Assembly (NCBI GenBank): GCA_905188025.1 | Contig: CAJJKI010000002.1 | Coordinates: 62,001 to 126,000 of the forward strand | Direction: 5' to 3' | Source: an uncultured Eubacteriales bacterium | GTDB taxonomy: Bacteria; Bacillota_I; Bacilli_A; RF39; UBA660 | Length of the DNA: 64,000 bases | Shown here: one piece after another, positions 43,122 through 52,206 of the stretch | How the letters are laid out: the number at the start of each line of letters is the position of its first letter | How positions within the stretch are numbered: position 1 is the stretch's first letter | Translations under genes and position numbers: made by a program | The notes under the pieces: model-generated | The model's database searches: none | The model's input: the letters and a program-made list of their open reading frames with translations, nothing else | What the model was told of the DNA's origin: nothing

Positions 43122-44783
43122 ATGACTGATATAGAGATTGCTAGAAATACTAAATTAAAGAGAATAGAGGAAGTAGCTCAGGAGATAGGGCTAGATGATG
43201 AAGATATTGAGTTATATGGAAAATATAAATGTAAGATAGATAATCATATATATGATAGGTATAAGGATAAGAAAGATGGTAAGTTGATACTGGTGACGGC
43301 GATTAGTCCTACTCCTTTAGGAGAGGGAAAAACTACTATGTCGATTGCTTTAGCTGATGGACTTAGAAAGATAGGAAAGAAAGCAATATTGGCACTTAGA
43401 GAACCTTCTTTAGGACCCGTTTTTGGGATAAAGGGAGGAGCTACTGGTGGTGGTATGGTTCAAGTGGCTCCGATGGAAGATATTAATTTGCATTTTACAG
43501 GAGATATTCATGCAATTACAGCTGCTAATAATTTGTTATCTGCAATGATTGATAATCATATGTATTTTGGTAATAAGTTAGGGATAAAGAAAGTTGTTTG
43601 GAAGAGATGTATGGATCTTAATGATAGACAATTAAGGGAAGTAGATACAGGTTTGTCAGGAGAAGCAAAGATAGTTCCTAGAAGAGATAAATTTGATATA
43701 ACAGTAGCTTCTGAAGTAATGGCTATTTTATGTTTAGCAAAAGACATGGATGATTTAAAGAAAAGACTTGGTAATATAATAATTGGTTATAATGAAGAAG
43801 GTAAGGAAGTATTTGCTCGTGATTTGAAAGCTCATGGTAGTATGGCAGTACTTTTGAAAGATGCTATTAAACCTAATTTAGTTCAATCACTAGAGCATAC
43901 TCCAGCAATTATTCACGGAGGACCTTTTGCTAATATAGCTCATGGCTGCAATAGTGTTATAGCTACGAAGATGGCTTTAAAACTAGGAGACTATGTAATT
44001 ACGGAAGCAGGATTTGGAGCAGACTTAGGATGCGAAAAATTCTTGGATATAAAATGTAGAATGAATGGACTTGTACCTGATGCGGTAGTATTAGTAGCTA
44101 CAATTAAAGCTTTGAAATATCATGGTGGAGTAGAGAAAGACAAGGTATTTGAAGAAAATATTCCTGCTATGGAACAAGGAATGGATAACTTATTTAAACA
44201 TATAGATAATATTAAGAATAAATTTGGTCTTAATGTAATAGTTGCTATTAATAAGTATAGTCAAGATAGTGATAAAGAGATAGAGTATTTAAGAAGTAAG
44301 TTAGATGAAAAAGGTATAGGACTTAGTCTTGTAACAGGATGGGCTGATGGTGGAGAAGGCGCTAAAGATATAGCTCAAAAGATTGTTTCTTTAGTAGAAG
44401 AGCCAGAAGAGTTTAAATTTATGTATGATCTAGAAGATGATATTAAGACTAAGATAGAGAAAGTTGCTAAGAAGATATACTATGCTAAGGGAGTAGAATA
44501 TAGTAGTGAGGCTTTGGAAGAGATAGATAGATTAGAGAAATTAGGATATGGAAATTATCCAGTATGTATAGCTAAGACACAATATTCTTTATCAGATGAT
44601 CCAAAGAATTTGAAATGTGATGATGAATATACTATTAAGGTAAGGGGTGTTGAGATAAAGAATGGTGCTGGATTTATTGTAGTACTTGCTGGTAGTATTA
44701 TGACAATGCCTGGATTACCTAGAGTGCCTGCTGCTGAAGCAATAGATATTGATAGTGCTGGTATTATTACGGGAATATTTTAA
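43122..44783 (+). CDS. fhs: Formate--tetrahydrofolate ligase
   Basis: 553 residues, the normal length. P-loop 'TPLGEGKTTMSIALADGL', then 'LREPSLGPVFGIKGGATGGG', 'DINLHFTGDIHAITAANN' and the C-terminal 'PGLPRVPAAEAIDID' are all signatures of the family. It makes 10-formyl-THF from formate, ATP and THF, feeding purine and formyl-Met synthesis. Monocistronic with its own promoter and terminator; ribosome binding site GGGAGGTAG. Confidence 0.98.
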   Translation: MTDIEIARNTKLKRIEEVAQEIGLDDEDIELYGKYKCKIDNHIYDRYKDKKDGKLILVTAISPTPLGEGKTTMSIALADGLRKIGKKAILALREPSLGPVFGIKGGATGGGMVQVAPMEDINLHFTGDIHAITAANNLLSAMIDNHMYFGNKLGIKKVVWKRCMDLNDRQLREVDTGLSGEAKIVPRRDKFDITVASEVMAILCLAKDMDDLKKRLGNIIIGYNEEGKEVFARDLKAHGSMAVLLKDAIKPNLVQSLEHTPAIIHGGPFANIAHGCNSVIATKMALKLGDYVITEAGFGADLGCEKFLDIKCRMNGLVPDAVVLVATIKALKYHGGVEKDKVFEENIPAMEQGMDNLFKHIDNIKNKFGLNVIVAINKYSQDSDKEIEYLRSKLDEKGIGLSLVTGWADGGEGAKDIAQKIVSLVEEPEEFKFMYDLEDDIKTKIEKVAKKIYYAKGVEYSSEALEEIDRLEKLGYGNYPVCIAKTQYSLSDDPKNLKCDDEYTIKVRGVEIKNGAGFIVVLAGSIMTMPGLPRVPAAEAIDIDSAGIITGIF

Positions 44784-44796
44784 TTTATAAAAATGA

Positions 44797-44832
44797 AAGA
44801 GAATTATAATGTGTGAATTATGATTCTTTTTT
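44797..44832 (+). terminator. Terminator after fhs
   Basis: AAGAGAATTATAAT and ATTATGATTCTTTT pair over 14 bases with two wobbles, loop of 6, then a T-run. Confidence 0.75.
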
Positions 44833-45010
44833 GTTTATAAGGGAAGTGCTTTTTATTTATGTAAATGTATTAAATATGCGAGAATATATATAATATTTAA
44901 AATATATAAAAATATATATGAATGTATAAAAATATGGTTACTTTTTTGATATGAATTTACTTAGGAGTTATTTTTAGGTATAATGTAGATAAGATTAGGA
45001 GGATATGGTT

Positions 45011-45766
45011 ATGGAATATGAGAAGATAACTGATGAGATAGTTAATTTTATTAGAGATTATTATGAAGAGAATAAGTTATATGGGGCAGTATTGGGTATT
45101 AGTGGAGGAAAGGATTCAGCAGTAGTTTTGGCTCTTTTGTGTAAGGCTCTTGGTAGTGAGAGGGTTGTTGGTTTGACGATGCCTTGTTATTCAAATGAGG
45201 AAGATATGAATGATGCGAGAATGCTTAGTGAATATTATGGGAATAGATTATATAATATAGATTTATCGGGGGTATATGATAAGTTTAAGTATGAGGTTAG
45301 TAAGGCTGGTATTAGTGATCAGGAATGTAAGAATAGTGATATTAATGTTAAGCCTAGGATGAGAATGATGAGTTTATATTATATGGCTGCTATGTTAAGT
45401 GATATAGAGAAGAGGCCTTACTTGGTAGTGGGTACTAGTAACAAGAGTGAGTTATATGTTGGGTATTTTACTAAGGGAGGAGATTCTGTTCATGATATAG
45501 CTCCAATAGGGGATTTACTGGTATCTGAAGTGATAAAGGTAGGGGCAGTATTGGGAGTGCCTGAAGGGGTTTTATACAAGACTCCTAGTGATGGATTATC
45601 TGGTATGAGTGATGAAGATAAGTTGGGAGTAAGCTACAATGATATTGAAAGATATATATTGGGAGATGATACTCTTGATAAGGATATAGCTTTAAAGATA
45701 GAGAGAATGCATAATAATAGTAGACATAAATTTATAATACCAATGTATAAAAAGAATAGAGGATAG
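45011..45766 (+). CDS. nadE: NAD+ synthase, ammonia-dependent
   Basis: 251 residues from the ATG at 45011 (TTAGGAGGATAT upstream). 'LGISGGKDSAVVLALL' is the PP-loop that forms the adenylate. 'NVKPRMRMMSLYYMAA', 'GTSNKSELYVGYFTKGGD' and 'YKTPSDGLSGMSDEDKLG' complete the active site. There is no glutaminase domain, so ammonia is the nitrogen donor. It is three bases from nadD, so the two last steps of NAD synthesis are in one operon. Confidence 0.96.
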   Translation: MEYEKITDEIVNFIRDYYEENKLYGAVLGISGGKDSAVVLALLCKALGSERVVGLTMPCYSNEEDMNDARMLSEYYGNRLYNIDLSGVYDKFKYEVSKAGISDQECKNSDINVKPRMRMMSLYYMAAMLSDIEKRPYLVVGTSNKSELYVGYFTKGGDSVHDIAPIGDLLVSEVIKVGAVLGVPEGVLYKTPSDGLSGMSDEDKLGVSYNDIERYILGDDTLDKDIALKIERMHNNSRHKFIIPMYKKNRG

Positions 45767-45768
45767 AT

Positions 45769-46335
45769 ATGAGAGTAGGTATATATGTAGGTAGTTTTGA
45801 TCCGGTACATAAAGGTCATAAGATGGTAGTTGATTATTTACTTAATAATGATTATGTTGACAAGGTTTTAGTGATACCTACTGGTGCTTATTGGGATAAG
45901 ACTGGGATAATTCCTGTTAATTATAGAATAGATATGTGGAACTATTATAAGAGTGATAGGATTGTTGTTGATAAGAGATATAATGATATAGAGTATACAT
46001 ATATGATTTTAGATATATTAGAAAGAGAATGTGATGATGAATTATATTTAATTATTGGGGCTGATAATGTAATTAATTTTGATAAATGGAAGAATTATCA
46101 GAAGATATTAGAAAGAAAAATATTAGTTATTCCTAGAGAGAATATAGAGATGGATAAATATTTTAGTAGATATGAGAAGAAAGATAATTTTATAATAGTA
46201 GAGGGGTTTAAGGAAGTGGATATATCTTCGAAGGAGATTAGGGGACTACTTCATGATGGAAAGTATGATGAAGTAGAGAAGTATTTAGATAAAGAGATAA
46301 TAGAATATATTAAGAAGAATGATTTGTATAGATAG
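45769..46335 (+). CDS. nadD: Nicotinate-nucleotide adenylyltransferase
   Basis: 188 residues. 'VGIYVGSFDPVHKGHKMVV' is the T/H-x-G-H nucleotidyltransferase motif, and 'VDISSKEIRGLL' the second (I-S-S-x-x-I-R). Length matches bacterial NadD. It forms nicotinic acid adenine dinucleotide, the substrate of the NadE encoded just upstream. A related CoaD/TagD-type activity cannot be excluded by eye, but the operon partner settles it. Confidence 0.92.
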   Translation: MRVGIYVGSFDPVHKGHKMVVDYLLNNDYVDKVLVIPTGAYWDKTGIIPVNYRIDMWNYYKSDRIVVDKRYNDIEYTYMILDILERECDDELYLIIGADNVINFDKWKNYQKILERKILVIPRENIEMDKYFSRYEKKDNFIIVEGFKEVDISSKEIRGLLHDGKYDEVEKYLDKEIIEYIKKNDLYR

Positions 46336-46376
46336 ATTGTTTGAAGAAGATAGATTTTTGGGAAAATGAATACATA

Positions 46377-46408
46377 ATAGATACATGAATTATGGATCTA
46401 TTTTTTTG
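46377..46408 (+). terminator. Terminator after nadE-nadD
   Basis: TAGATACAT / ATGGATCTA (one mismatch) followed by TTTTTTT. Confidence 0.7.
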
Positions 46409-46454
46409 CAAATGGATAATTTTATAAAAATACAAACAAATGTATGAAAATATA

Positions 46455-46483
46455 TTGACAATATAATTTTGTTATGGTAGTAT
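46455..46483 (+). promoter_or_regulatory. Orphan consensus promoter in a 563-bp intergenic region
   Basis: TTGACA (46455-46460), 17-base spacer, TAGTAT (46478-46483). The only frame behind it is a weak TTG-initiated 57-residue frame (46498-46671). It could drive a small RNA, the small frame, or uvrB 400 bases downstream. Confidence 0.5.
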
Positions 46484-46497
46484 TGGTGTAGTGGTTG

Positions 46498-46671
46498 TTG
46501 ATAACTATAAATAAATATAAATTTATTATTGGTGATGAAAATAATAATGAAATTTTTGTAGATTATGATAAGATAGTGTATGGTATAAAAAGAATATTAG
46601 TGTTTGATAGTTTGGATGAATTAAATAATAAGAATAATAAAATTTTATTAGAAAAAAATAATAGGGAATAG
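46498..46671 (+). CDS. Doubtful small reading frame
   Basis: 57 residues (MITINKYKFIIGDE...), charged, asparagine- and lysine-rich. The only start codons are TTG and no convincing ribosome binding site is present; the preceding promoter would give a leader of only a few bases. I list it because codon use resembles neighbouring genes and it lies directly behind a consensus promoter. Confidence 0.2.
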   Translation: MITINKYKFIIGDENNNEIFVDYDKIVYGIKRILVFDSLDELNNKNNKILLEKNNRE

Positions 46672-46790
46672 TTATTTAGAATTGTTTAGTTTGAAAGATA
46701 GTGCGTGTTAAATTAAATACAAATACAATAATAGATCTTTTCAATTTATAATTTTCAATTTATAAAGATTTTTGCTTTTATAGAAGAAAG

Positions 46791-46819
46791 TCAACTTGTT
46801 CTATTTTGAAACAAGTTGA
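46791..46819. promoter_or_regulatory. Perfect 10-bp inverted repeat upstream of uvrB
   Basis: TCAACTTGTT (46791-46800) and AACAAGTTGA (46810-46819) with a 9-base centre and no following T-run. It could be an operator or an RNA hairpin in the uvrB leader. It does not match the usual Firmicute LexA box. Confidence 0.45.
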
Positions 46820-46898
46820 AGTATATGATATTATTTTGTAAAAAATTAAAAAGGAATGATTTATGTATAACTAGAAAAAATGTGGGAGGTATGATGAT

Positions 46899-48851
46899 AT
46901 GTTTAACTTAGTAAGTAAATATAAACCTAGTGGTGATCAACCTAAGGCAATAGAAGAACTTGTTAAAGGAGTAAAAGAGGGGAAGAGGGATCAGGTACTT
47001 TTAGGAGCTACTGGTACTGGTAAGACTTTTACAATAGCTAATGTAATTAAAGAAGTTGATAAACCTACTTTGATACTTGCTCATAATAAGACTCTTGCTG
47101 GGCAATTATATAGTGAGTTTAAAGAATTATTTCCTGATAATGCTGTTGAATACTTTGTATCTTACTATGATTATTATCAACCGGAAGCATATGTTCCTAG
47201 TACTGATACATATATTGAGAAAGATGCTAAGATAAATGATGAGATAGATGAACTTAGACATAAAGCTACTTCTAGTTTATTATCGAGAAGAGACGTTATA
47301 GTAATAGCTTCTGTATCATGTATATATGGTATTGGTGAAGTTGAAGAATATAAGAAAAAGATGCTAACTATAAATAAAGGAGATATAGTTGAAAGAAATA
47401 AAATACTAGAAAAATTAGTAGAAATGTTATATGAGAGAAGTAGTTTTGATTTAAAGAGAGGAACATTTAGAGTAAGGGGAGACGTTGTAGAATTAATTCC
47501 AGCTTATGAAAGAAAGAATGGTATTATGATCGAGTTCTTTGGGGATGAAGTTGATCGTATATGTGAATTTGATACAGTTACAGGAACAGTTCTTAAAGAG
47601 AAGAAAAGTGTTTCAATATTTCCGGCTTCTCACTTTGTAACTAGTGATGATAAATTAAAAGAAGCAGTAGATAGAATTAGAAAAGAATTAGAAGAGAGAA
47701 GACAATACTTTTTAGATAATAATAAATTAATAGAAGAACAGAGACTTAGGGAGAGAGTTAATTATGATACGGAAATGTTACTTGAAACTGGTTTTTGTAG
47801 AGGAGTAGAAAACTATTCAAGACATTTAGCTTTGAGAGGAGAAGGAGAGACTCCAACTACTTTAATCGATTTCTTTCCTAAAGACTTTTTACTAGTAGTA
47901 GATGAATCACATGTAACACTTCCACAGGTAAGAGGAATGTATAATGGAGATAGAGCTAGAAAGATGAATCTTGTTGATTATGGATTTAGATTACCTAGTG
48001 CACTTGATAATAGGCCTCTTAAATTTGATGAGTTTGAGAAAAAAATTAATCAGGCAATATATGTAAGTGCTACTCCTGGAGATTATGAACTTGAACTTGT
48101 TCATGATAAATATGTTGAACAAATTATTAGACCAACAGGATTACTTGATCCAATTATTGAAGTAAGGGGTAGTAAGAATCAAATAGATGATTTGGTTAAA
48201 GAGATAGATGATCGTAAGAGTAAGAATGAAAGAGTACTTATTACTACTTTAACTATTAAGATGGCTGAAGAATTGACTAGTTACTTGAAAGATATAGATA
48301 TAAAGGTAGCTTATTTACATAATGAAGTAAAAACTTTACAAAGAATGAAAATTATTCGTGATTTACGTCTTGGAGTATATGACGTGGTAGTGGGAATTAA
48401 TTTACTTCGTGAAGGAATAGATATTCCGGAAGTATCACTTATTGCTATTATGGATGCGGATAAACAAGGATTCTTGAGAAGTGAAAGAAGTTTGATTCAA
48501 ACAATTGGTAGGTGTGCTAGAAATGAGCATGGTAAAGTAATAATGTATGCTGATACAATTAGTGATTCAATGAGAGTAGCAATAGATGAAACGGCTAGAA
48601 GAAGAAAGATTCAAGAAGAATATAATCAAGAACATGGTATAGTACCTAAAACTATAATTAAAGAGATTAGAGAGTTAATATCTAATGAAGATACTGAGGG
48701 TAAGAAAGAAAGAAAAGAAAAGATGAGTAAGAAAGAAAAAGTAAACTTAATAGATAAGCTTACTAAGGAGATGGAGACAGCTGCTAAGAATCTTGATTTT
48801 GAAAAGGCTATGGAACTTAGAGATATAATTTTTGAATTAGAAAGTGAATAA
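46899..48851 (+). CDS. uvrB: Excinuclease ABC subunit B
   Basis: 650 residues. Walker A '[17 protein letters not shown]'; the beta-hairpin region '[20 protein letters not shown]' that opens DNA at damage; helicase motifs '[11 protein letters not shown]', '[12 protein letters not shown]' and '[12 protein letters not shown]'; and a C-terminal UVR domain ('[20 protein letters not shown]') that binds UvrC. Length is normal. uvrA is not adjacent in this window. GTGGGAGGTATG precedes the start. Confidence 0.98.
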   Translation: MFNLVSKYKPSGDQPKAIEELVKGVKEGKRDQVLLGATGTGKTFTIANVIKEVDKPTLILAHNKTLAGQLYSEFKELFPDNAVEYFVSYYDYYQPEAYVPSTDTYIEKDAKINDEIDELRHKATSSLLSRRDVIVIASVSCIYGIGEVEEYKKKMLTINKGDIVERNKILEKLVEMLYERSSFDLKRGTFRVRGDVVELIPAYERKNGIMIEFFGDEVDRICEFDTVTGTVLKEKKSVSIFPASHFVTSDDKLKEAVDRIRKELEERRQYFLDNNKLIEEQRLRERVNYDTEMLLETGFCRGVENYSRHLALRGEGETPTTLIDFFPKDFLLVVDESHVTLPQVRGMYNGDRARKMNLVDYGFRLPSALDNRPLKFDEFEKKINQAIYVSATPGDYELELVHDKYVEQIIRPTGLLDPIIEVRGSKNQIDDLVKEIDDRKSKNERVLITTLTIKMAEELTSYLKDIDIKVAYLHNEVKTLQRMKIIRDLRLGVYDVVVGINLLREGIDIPEVSLIAIMDADKQGFLRSERSLIQTIGRCARNEHGKVIMYADTISDSMRVAIDETARRRKIQEEYNQEHGIVPKTIIKEIRELISNEDTEGKKERKEKMSKKEKVNLIDKLTKEMETAAKNLDFEKAMELRDIIFELESE

Positions 48852-48897
48852 AAGAAGAGATTTAATAACATTTGCATTATTAAACTCTTCTTTTTAT
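48851..48897. terminator. Bidirectional terminator between uvrB and ftsW
   Basis: AAAGAAGAG(A)TTTAATAA and TTATTAAACTCTTCTTT pair over 17 bases with one bulged A. Confidence 0.85.
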
Positions 48898-49976
48898 TTG
48901 TTATTATATTTAGAAATATTTAAGAGAATACCAATACTGGTCATAGATACTAGAAGGCTAGATCCACCATATGACAGGAATGGAAGGGTTACTCCAGTAA
49001 CAGGAATTAGGCCTACTACTACCATGAGATTTAGAATTGTTTGAAAGGCAAATGAGAATGATATACCAAATGCTAGATATTTGGCAAAGTTATCTTCTTG
49101 TTTTAAAGCAATAGAGATACCACGATAGATAATGATTATGAATAGAGAAGATACAATGAGGACACCTGCAAAGCCTAACTCTTCACTGATTATAGAGAAG
49201 ATGAAATCTGTTTGTGGTTCAGGTAGATAGAAGTGTTTTTGAATAGAGTTACCTAGTCCCATACCGAGAAGGCCTCCAGGTCCAATAGCATAAAGAGATT
49301 GTATTATTTGGAAGCCACTACCTAATGGATCAGCCCAGGGATTAATGAATGAGACAATTCTTTCTAAACGATATGGTGCAATGATTACTAGGACTACAAT
49401 ACCAATGAGACCTAATACTCCAATTTTGATGAAGAAACTCATATTTACTCCGGATACAAAGAGAATAGCTATTATAGTCATAACTAGAATTACACCAGTA
49501 CCAAAGTCTGGTTGTAGCATGATTAATCCAAAGAGAAAGAAGACAATTAATAGGATTGGTAAAACTGATGATTTAATATCTTTTATTTTGTTATTAGTTA
49601 AATATTTGGAGGTAAAAATGATTAAGCCTAACTTGGCAAATTCACTTGGTTGAATACCAAAAGAGCCTATACCAAACCAACTTCTTGATCCGTTTCTGAT
49701 AGTACCAATACCTGGTATTAATACTAGTACTAAAAGAACAGTACATATTAAGAGAATAAGATTACTGTATTTATAATATATTTGATAGTTTATTTTTGAT
49801 ATGATAGAGATGATTATATATCCTAGAAATAAGAAGATAGCTTGTGATTTTAAATATTTATAGGGATCATTAAATTTATAATTTGCCCATATATTAGAAG
49901 AAGAATATATCATTAAAAGGCCAAATAATGATAAGATAATGACGGTTATTAATAAAGATTTATCTATTTTTTTCAT
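48894..49976 (-). CDS. ftsW: SEDS peptidoglycan glycosyltransferase FtsW/RodA family
   Basis: 360 residues from the ATG at 49976 (AAGGATGATAC upstream). Ten membrane helices. SEDS signatures 'GSRSWFGIGSFGIQPSEFAK', 'QPDFGTGVILV', 'GGLLGMGLGNSIQK', 'DFIFSIISEELGF' and the C-terminal 'GVTLPFLSYGGSSLL' are all present, with the catalytic Asp in the 'QPDFG' loop. It polymerises lipid II with a partner class B PBP. Since it lies in the mraY-pbp cluster on the same strand, division-type FtsW is more likely than RodA. Confidence 0.92.
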   Translation of the reverse strand: MKKIDKSLLITVIILSLFGLLMIYSSSNIWANYKFNDPYKYLKSQAIFLFLGYIIISIISKINYQIYYKYSNLILLICTVLLVLVLIPGIGTIRNGSRSWFGIGSFGIQPSEFAKLGLIIFTSKYLTNNKIKDIKSSVLPILLIVFFLFGLIMLQPDFGTGVILVMTIIAILFVSGVNMSFFIKIGVLGLIGIVVLVIIAPYRLERIVSFINPWADPLGSGFQIIQSLYAIGPGGLLGMGLGNSIQKHFYLPEPQTDFIFSIISEELGFAGVLIVSSLFIIIIYRGISIALKQEDNFAKYLAFGISFSFAFQTILNLMVVVGLIPVTGVTLPFLSYGGSSLLVSMTSIGILLNISKYNNK

Positions 49977-50013
49977 AAGTATCATCCTTATTAAAATATA
50001 TGTTTATGAATAA

Positions 50014-50041
50014 TAAAAAAACACATCAAATGATGTGTTAT
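50014..50041 (-). terminator. Terminator after mraY
   Basis: On the minus strand AACACATCA / TGATGTGTT is a 9-bp stem with a tiny loop followed by TTTTTTA. It separates mraY from ftsW. Confidence 0.8.
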
Positions 50042-51030
50042 AACCATACTCCATATATTAGGGCTAATAGACATAGAATGAATCCTGCTATCCAAAATAG
50101 TTTAACGATATCTGATTCACGCCATCCTAATCTTTCAAAGTGGTGATGGATAGGGGTCATTAGGAATACTTTCTTTTTTAATAGTACTACGGAAGTGATT
50201 TGGATAATTACGGATAATGTTTCTATTACAAATATTCCACCAATAACTGCTAAAGAAAATTCGTGGTTAGTAAGAATAGCAATGGTAGCTAGAGTAGCTC
50301 CGAGAGTTAAACTTCCAGTATCTCCCATAAATACTTTAGCGGGATTAGTGTTATATACGAGGAATCCCATGATGGAACCTACGAGGATGAAACAAAAGAT
50401 ACCCATATCTTGATAACCTTCTATCCAGTAGCTGCCCCAAGCAATTAGACCAAAAGCAAGAAAGGCAATAGCGGATAAGCCACCTGCTAGACCATCTAAG
50501 CCATCAGTTAGATTTACAGCATTGGATGAACCTACTAATAATAGTAAGATGAATACTCCATAGAACCAGTCTAGATTCCATTTAATATGAAGTAATGTTA
50601 TTTCTAAAACTGAAGTAGCATTAGTGTATTTACGATATAGAATGTAAAAAATTAATGCAACGATGAATTGTAGAAATAATTTTTGTATTTGAGTTAAACC
50701 TTTATTACGATTTTGTTTGATACTTAAATAATCATCAAGGAAACCAATTAAACTATAAGATATAAAGACAAACATAACAATTAATAAGTTAACAGAAAAG
50801 TTTAGTTTGTTAGTTGCTATTAAGATAATTACAGTAATAATGGTAGGAATAATAAATATTAAGCCTCCCATAGTTGGAGTTCCTGATTTTCTTTGATGGG
50901 CTTCTACATATACATTAATTCTTTGACCTGCTTTTATTTTCTTTAGGATAGGTATTAAGATTAGGCCAAACGCTGTTGATAAGAGAAAGCCAATCATTAA
51001 AGCAAATAATGATTTTGTTAAAGTTAGCAT
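50038..51030 (-). CDS. mraY: Phospho-N-acetylmuramoyl-pentapeptide-transferase
   Basis: 330 residues. Ten membrane helices with the family motifs 'HQRKSGTPTMGG', 'GFLDDYLSIK' (paired aspartates), 'SSNAVNLTDGLDGLAGG', 'FMGDTGSLTLG' and 'PIHHHFERLGWRE'. It transfers phospho-MurNAc-pentapeptide to undecaprenyl phosphate, giving lipid I. It follows pbp on the minus strand but has its own consensus promoter overlapping the pbp stop codon. Confidence 0.97.
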   Translation of the reverse strand: MLTLTKSLFALMIGFLLSTAFGLILIPILKKIKAGQRINVYVEAHQRKSGTPTMGGLIFIIPTIITVIILIATNKLNFSVNLLIVMFVFISYSLIGFLDDYLSIKQNRNKGLTQIQKLFLQFIVALIFYILYRKYTNATSVLEITLLHIKWNLDWFYGVFILLLLVGSSNAVNLTDGLDGLAGGLSAIAFLAFGLIAWGSYWIEGYQDMGIFCFILVGSIMGFLVYNTNPAKVFMGDTGSLTLGATLATIAILTNHEFSLAVIGGIFVIETLSVIIQITSVVLLKKKVFLMTPIHHHFERLGWRESDIVKLFWIAGFILCLLALIYGVWL

Positions 51031-51085
51031 AATTCACTTCCTTTTCATAGATTATTATATCATAAAAACTATTATAATATTTAAA

Positions 51086-51114
51086 ATTATAAAGACTTTA
51101 CACGTTGTTGTCAA
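51086..51114 (-). promoter_or_regulatory. Consensus promoter of mraY
   Basis: On the minus strand perfect TTGACA (51114-51109), 17-base spacer, perfect TATAAT (51091-51086). The -35 box overlaps the pbp stop codon. It lets mraY be expressed when pbp is interrupted. Confidence 0.85.
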
Positions 51115-52142
51115 TCTCCTAGGAGAACTTTGATGGTTGAATTTATAGGGATAATGGTATTTGGACTTGGTGATATGGCTTTTATGATGGTACCAGTACC
51201 GGCATAGTTTACAGTAAAGCTTTTTAGTTCTTTTTTAGCGCTGTCAAGTGGCATGTTAATAACGTTAGGGACAGTAGCATATTTAGTGTCATACCAATTA
51301 TAAGTTTTTTCTAGGGTGTAATCTGACTTTGGTATTTGTAATTTATCAATGATATCTATCATGATATTTTTAGCGATAGGGGCTGAGATAGTTCCTCCAT
51401 ATTGGGTTACGCCTTTAGGATTATCTACGGCTACATATACGACGGCTTGGGGGTTATCGGCAGGGAGAAATCCAATGAATGATAGGATATAGTTGCCTGA
51501 TAGATAATGGCCATCTTTTACTTTTTGAGCAGTACCAGTTTTTCCTCCAACACGATATCCTTCGATATAAGCATTTCTTCCAGTACCATAGGCTACAACG
51601 GTTTCTAGGGTCATACGGACAGTTTGGCTGCTTTCATTTGAGATGACTTTTCTAACTATTTGTGGTTTATTTTCTTTGATTATTTCATTGGTATTTGGTT
51701 CGATGATTCTTTTTACGACATATGGCTTATATAAAGTTCCTCCATTAATGGCAGCGGATACGGCAGTGATTTGTTGTATTGCGCTAACACTTATTCCTTG
51801 ACCAAAAGCAGTAGTGGCTAGTTCTACAGGGCCAACATTTTTTAGATTAAAGAGAATACCTGATGATTCACCATTTAGATCGATACCAGTTTTTTTACCA
51901 AAACCAAAGTTATTGATATATTTGAATAATCTTTCTTTACCTAATTTATTACCTAATGATACAAAGCCTGGGTTGCAAGAGTTTTGGACTACTTGTAAAT
52001 ATGTTTGGGTACCATGCCCTCCGTGACGCCAACATTTGATACGAGCTCCATCTACGTTGATACTACCACTATCATGGAAGGTATCATTTAATAAATCAAC
52101 AGTTTTTTCTTCAACAGATGAAGCTAGGGTGATTATTTTGAA
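51111..52142 (-). pseudogene. Class B penicillin-binding protein with PASTA domain, 3' part (interrupted)
   Basis: This frame is open from the stop at 51111 to the element junction at 52142, coding residues 293-635 of the intact protein. It starts at F-K-I-I-T, so the SxxK lysine is here. 'VVQNSCNPGF' holds the S-x-N motif and 'GGKTGTAQK' the K-T-G motif. One PASTA domain ('ATVPNVINMPLDSAKKELKS') ends it. There are no internal frameshifts or stops, so selection was active until recently or excision occurs. As it stands there is no start codon with a ribosome binding site for this half. The layout (one PASTA, next to mraY) is that of SpoVD/Pbp2x/FtsI. Confidence 0.9.
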
Positions 52143-52145
52143 AAT
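52140..52145. other. Element attachment site, recombinase end
   Basis: The pbp frame (Phe codon at 52142-52140) stops matching here. The word GAAAA at 52140-52144 shares an AA dinucleotide with AAAGG at 57961-57965; joining at AA (52141-52142 / 57962-57963) restores the pbp frame exactly. A two-base overlap is what large serine recombinases use. Confidence 0.75.
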
Positions 52146-52173
52146 AACCTCCGAAAACGATACCTAAATAAAG

Positions 52174-52206
52174 TAAAAAAGACTAGATTACCATATAACC
52201 TAGTCA
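52174..52206 (-). terminator. Terminator after the recombinase gene
   Basis: On the minus strand GACTAG...CTAGTC (with inner TTA/TAA) followed by TTTTTT. It overlaps the recombinase stop and prevents transcription into the pbp 3' part. Confidence 0.75.

Noticed and set aside
46791..46819. LexA box upstream of uvrB
   Set aside because: The Firmicute box GAAC-N4-GTTC is not present; the half-sites here are in the opposite order and spacing.
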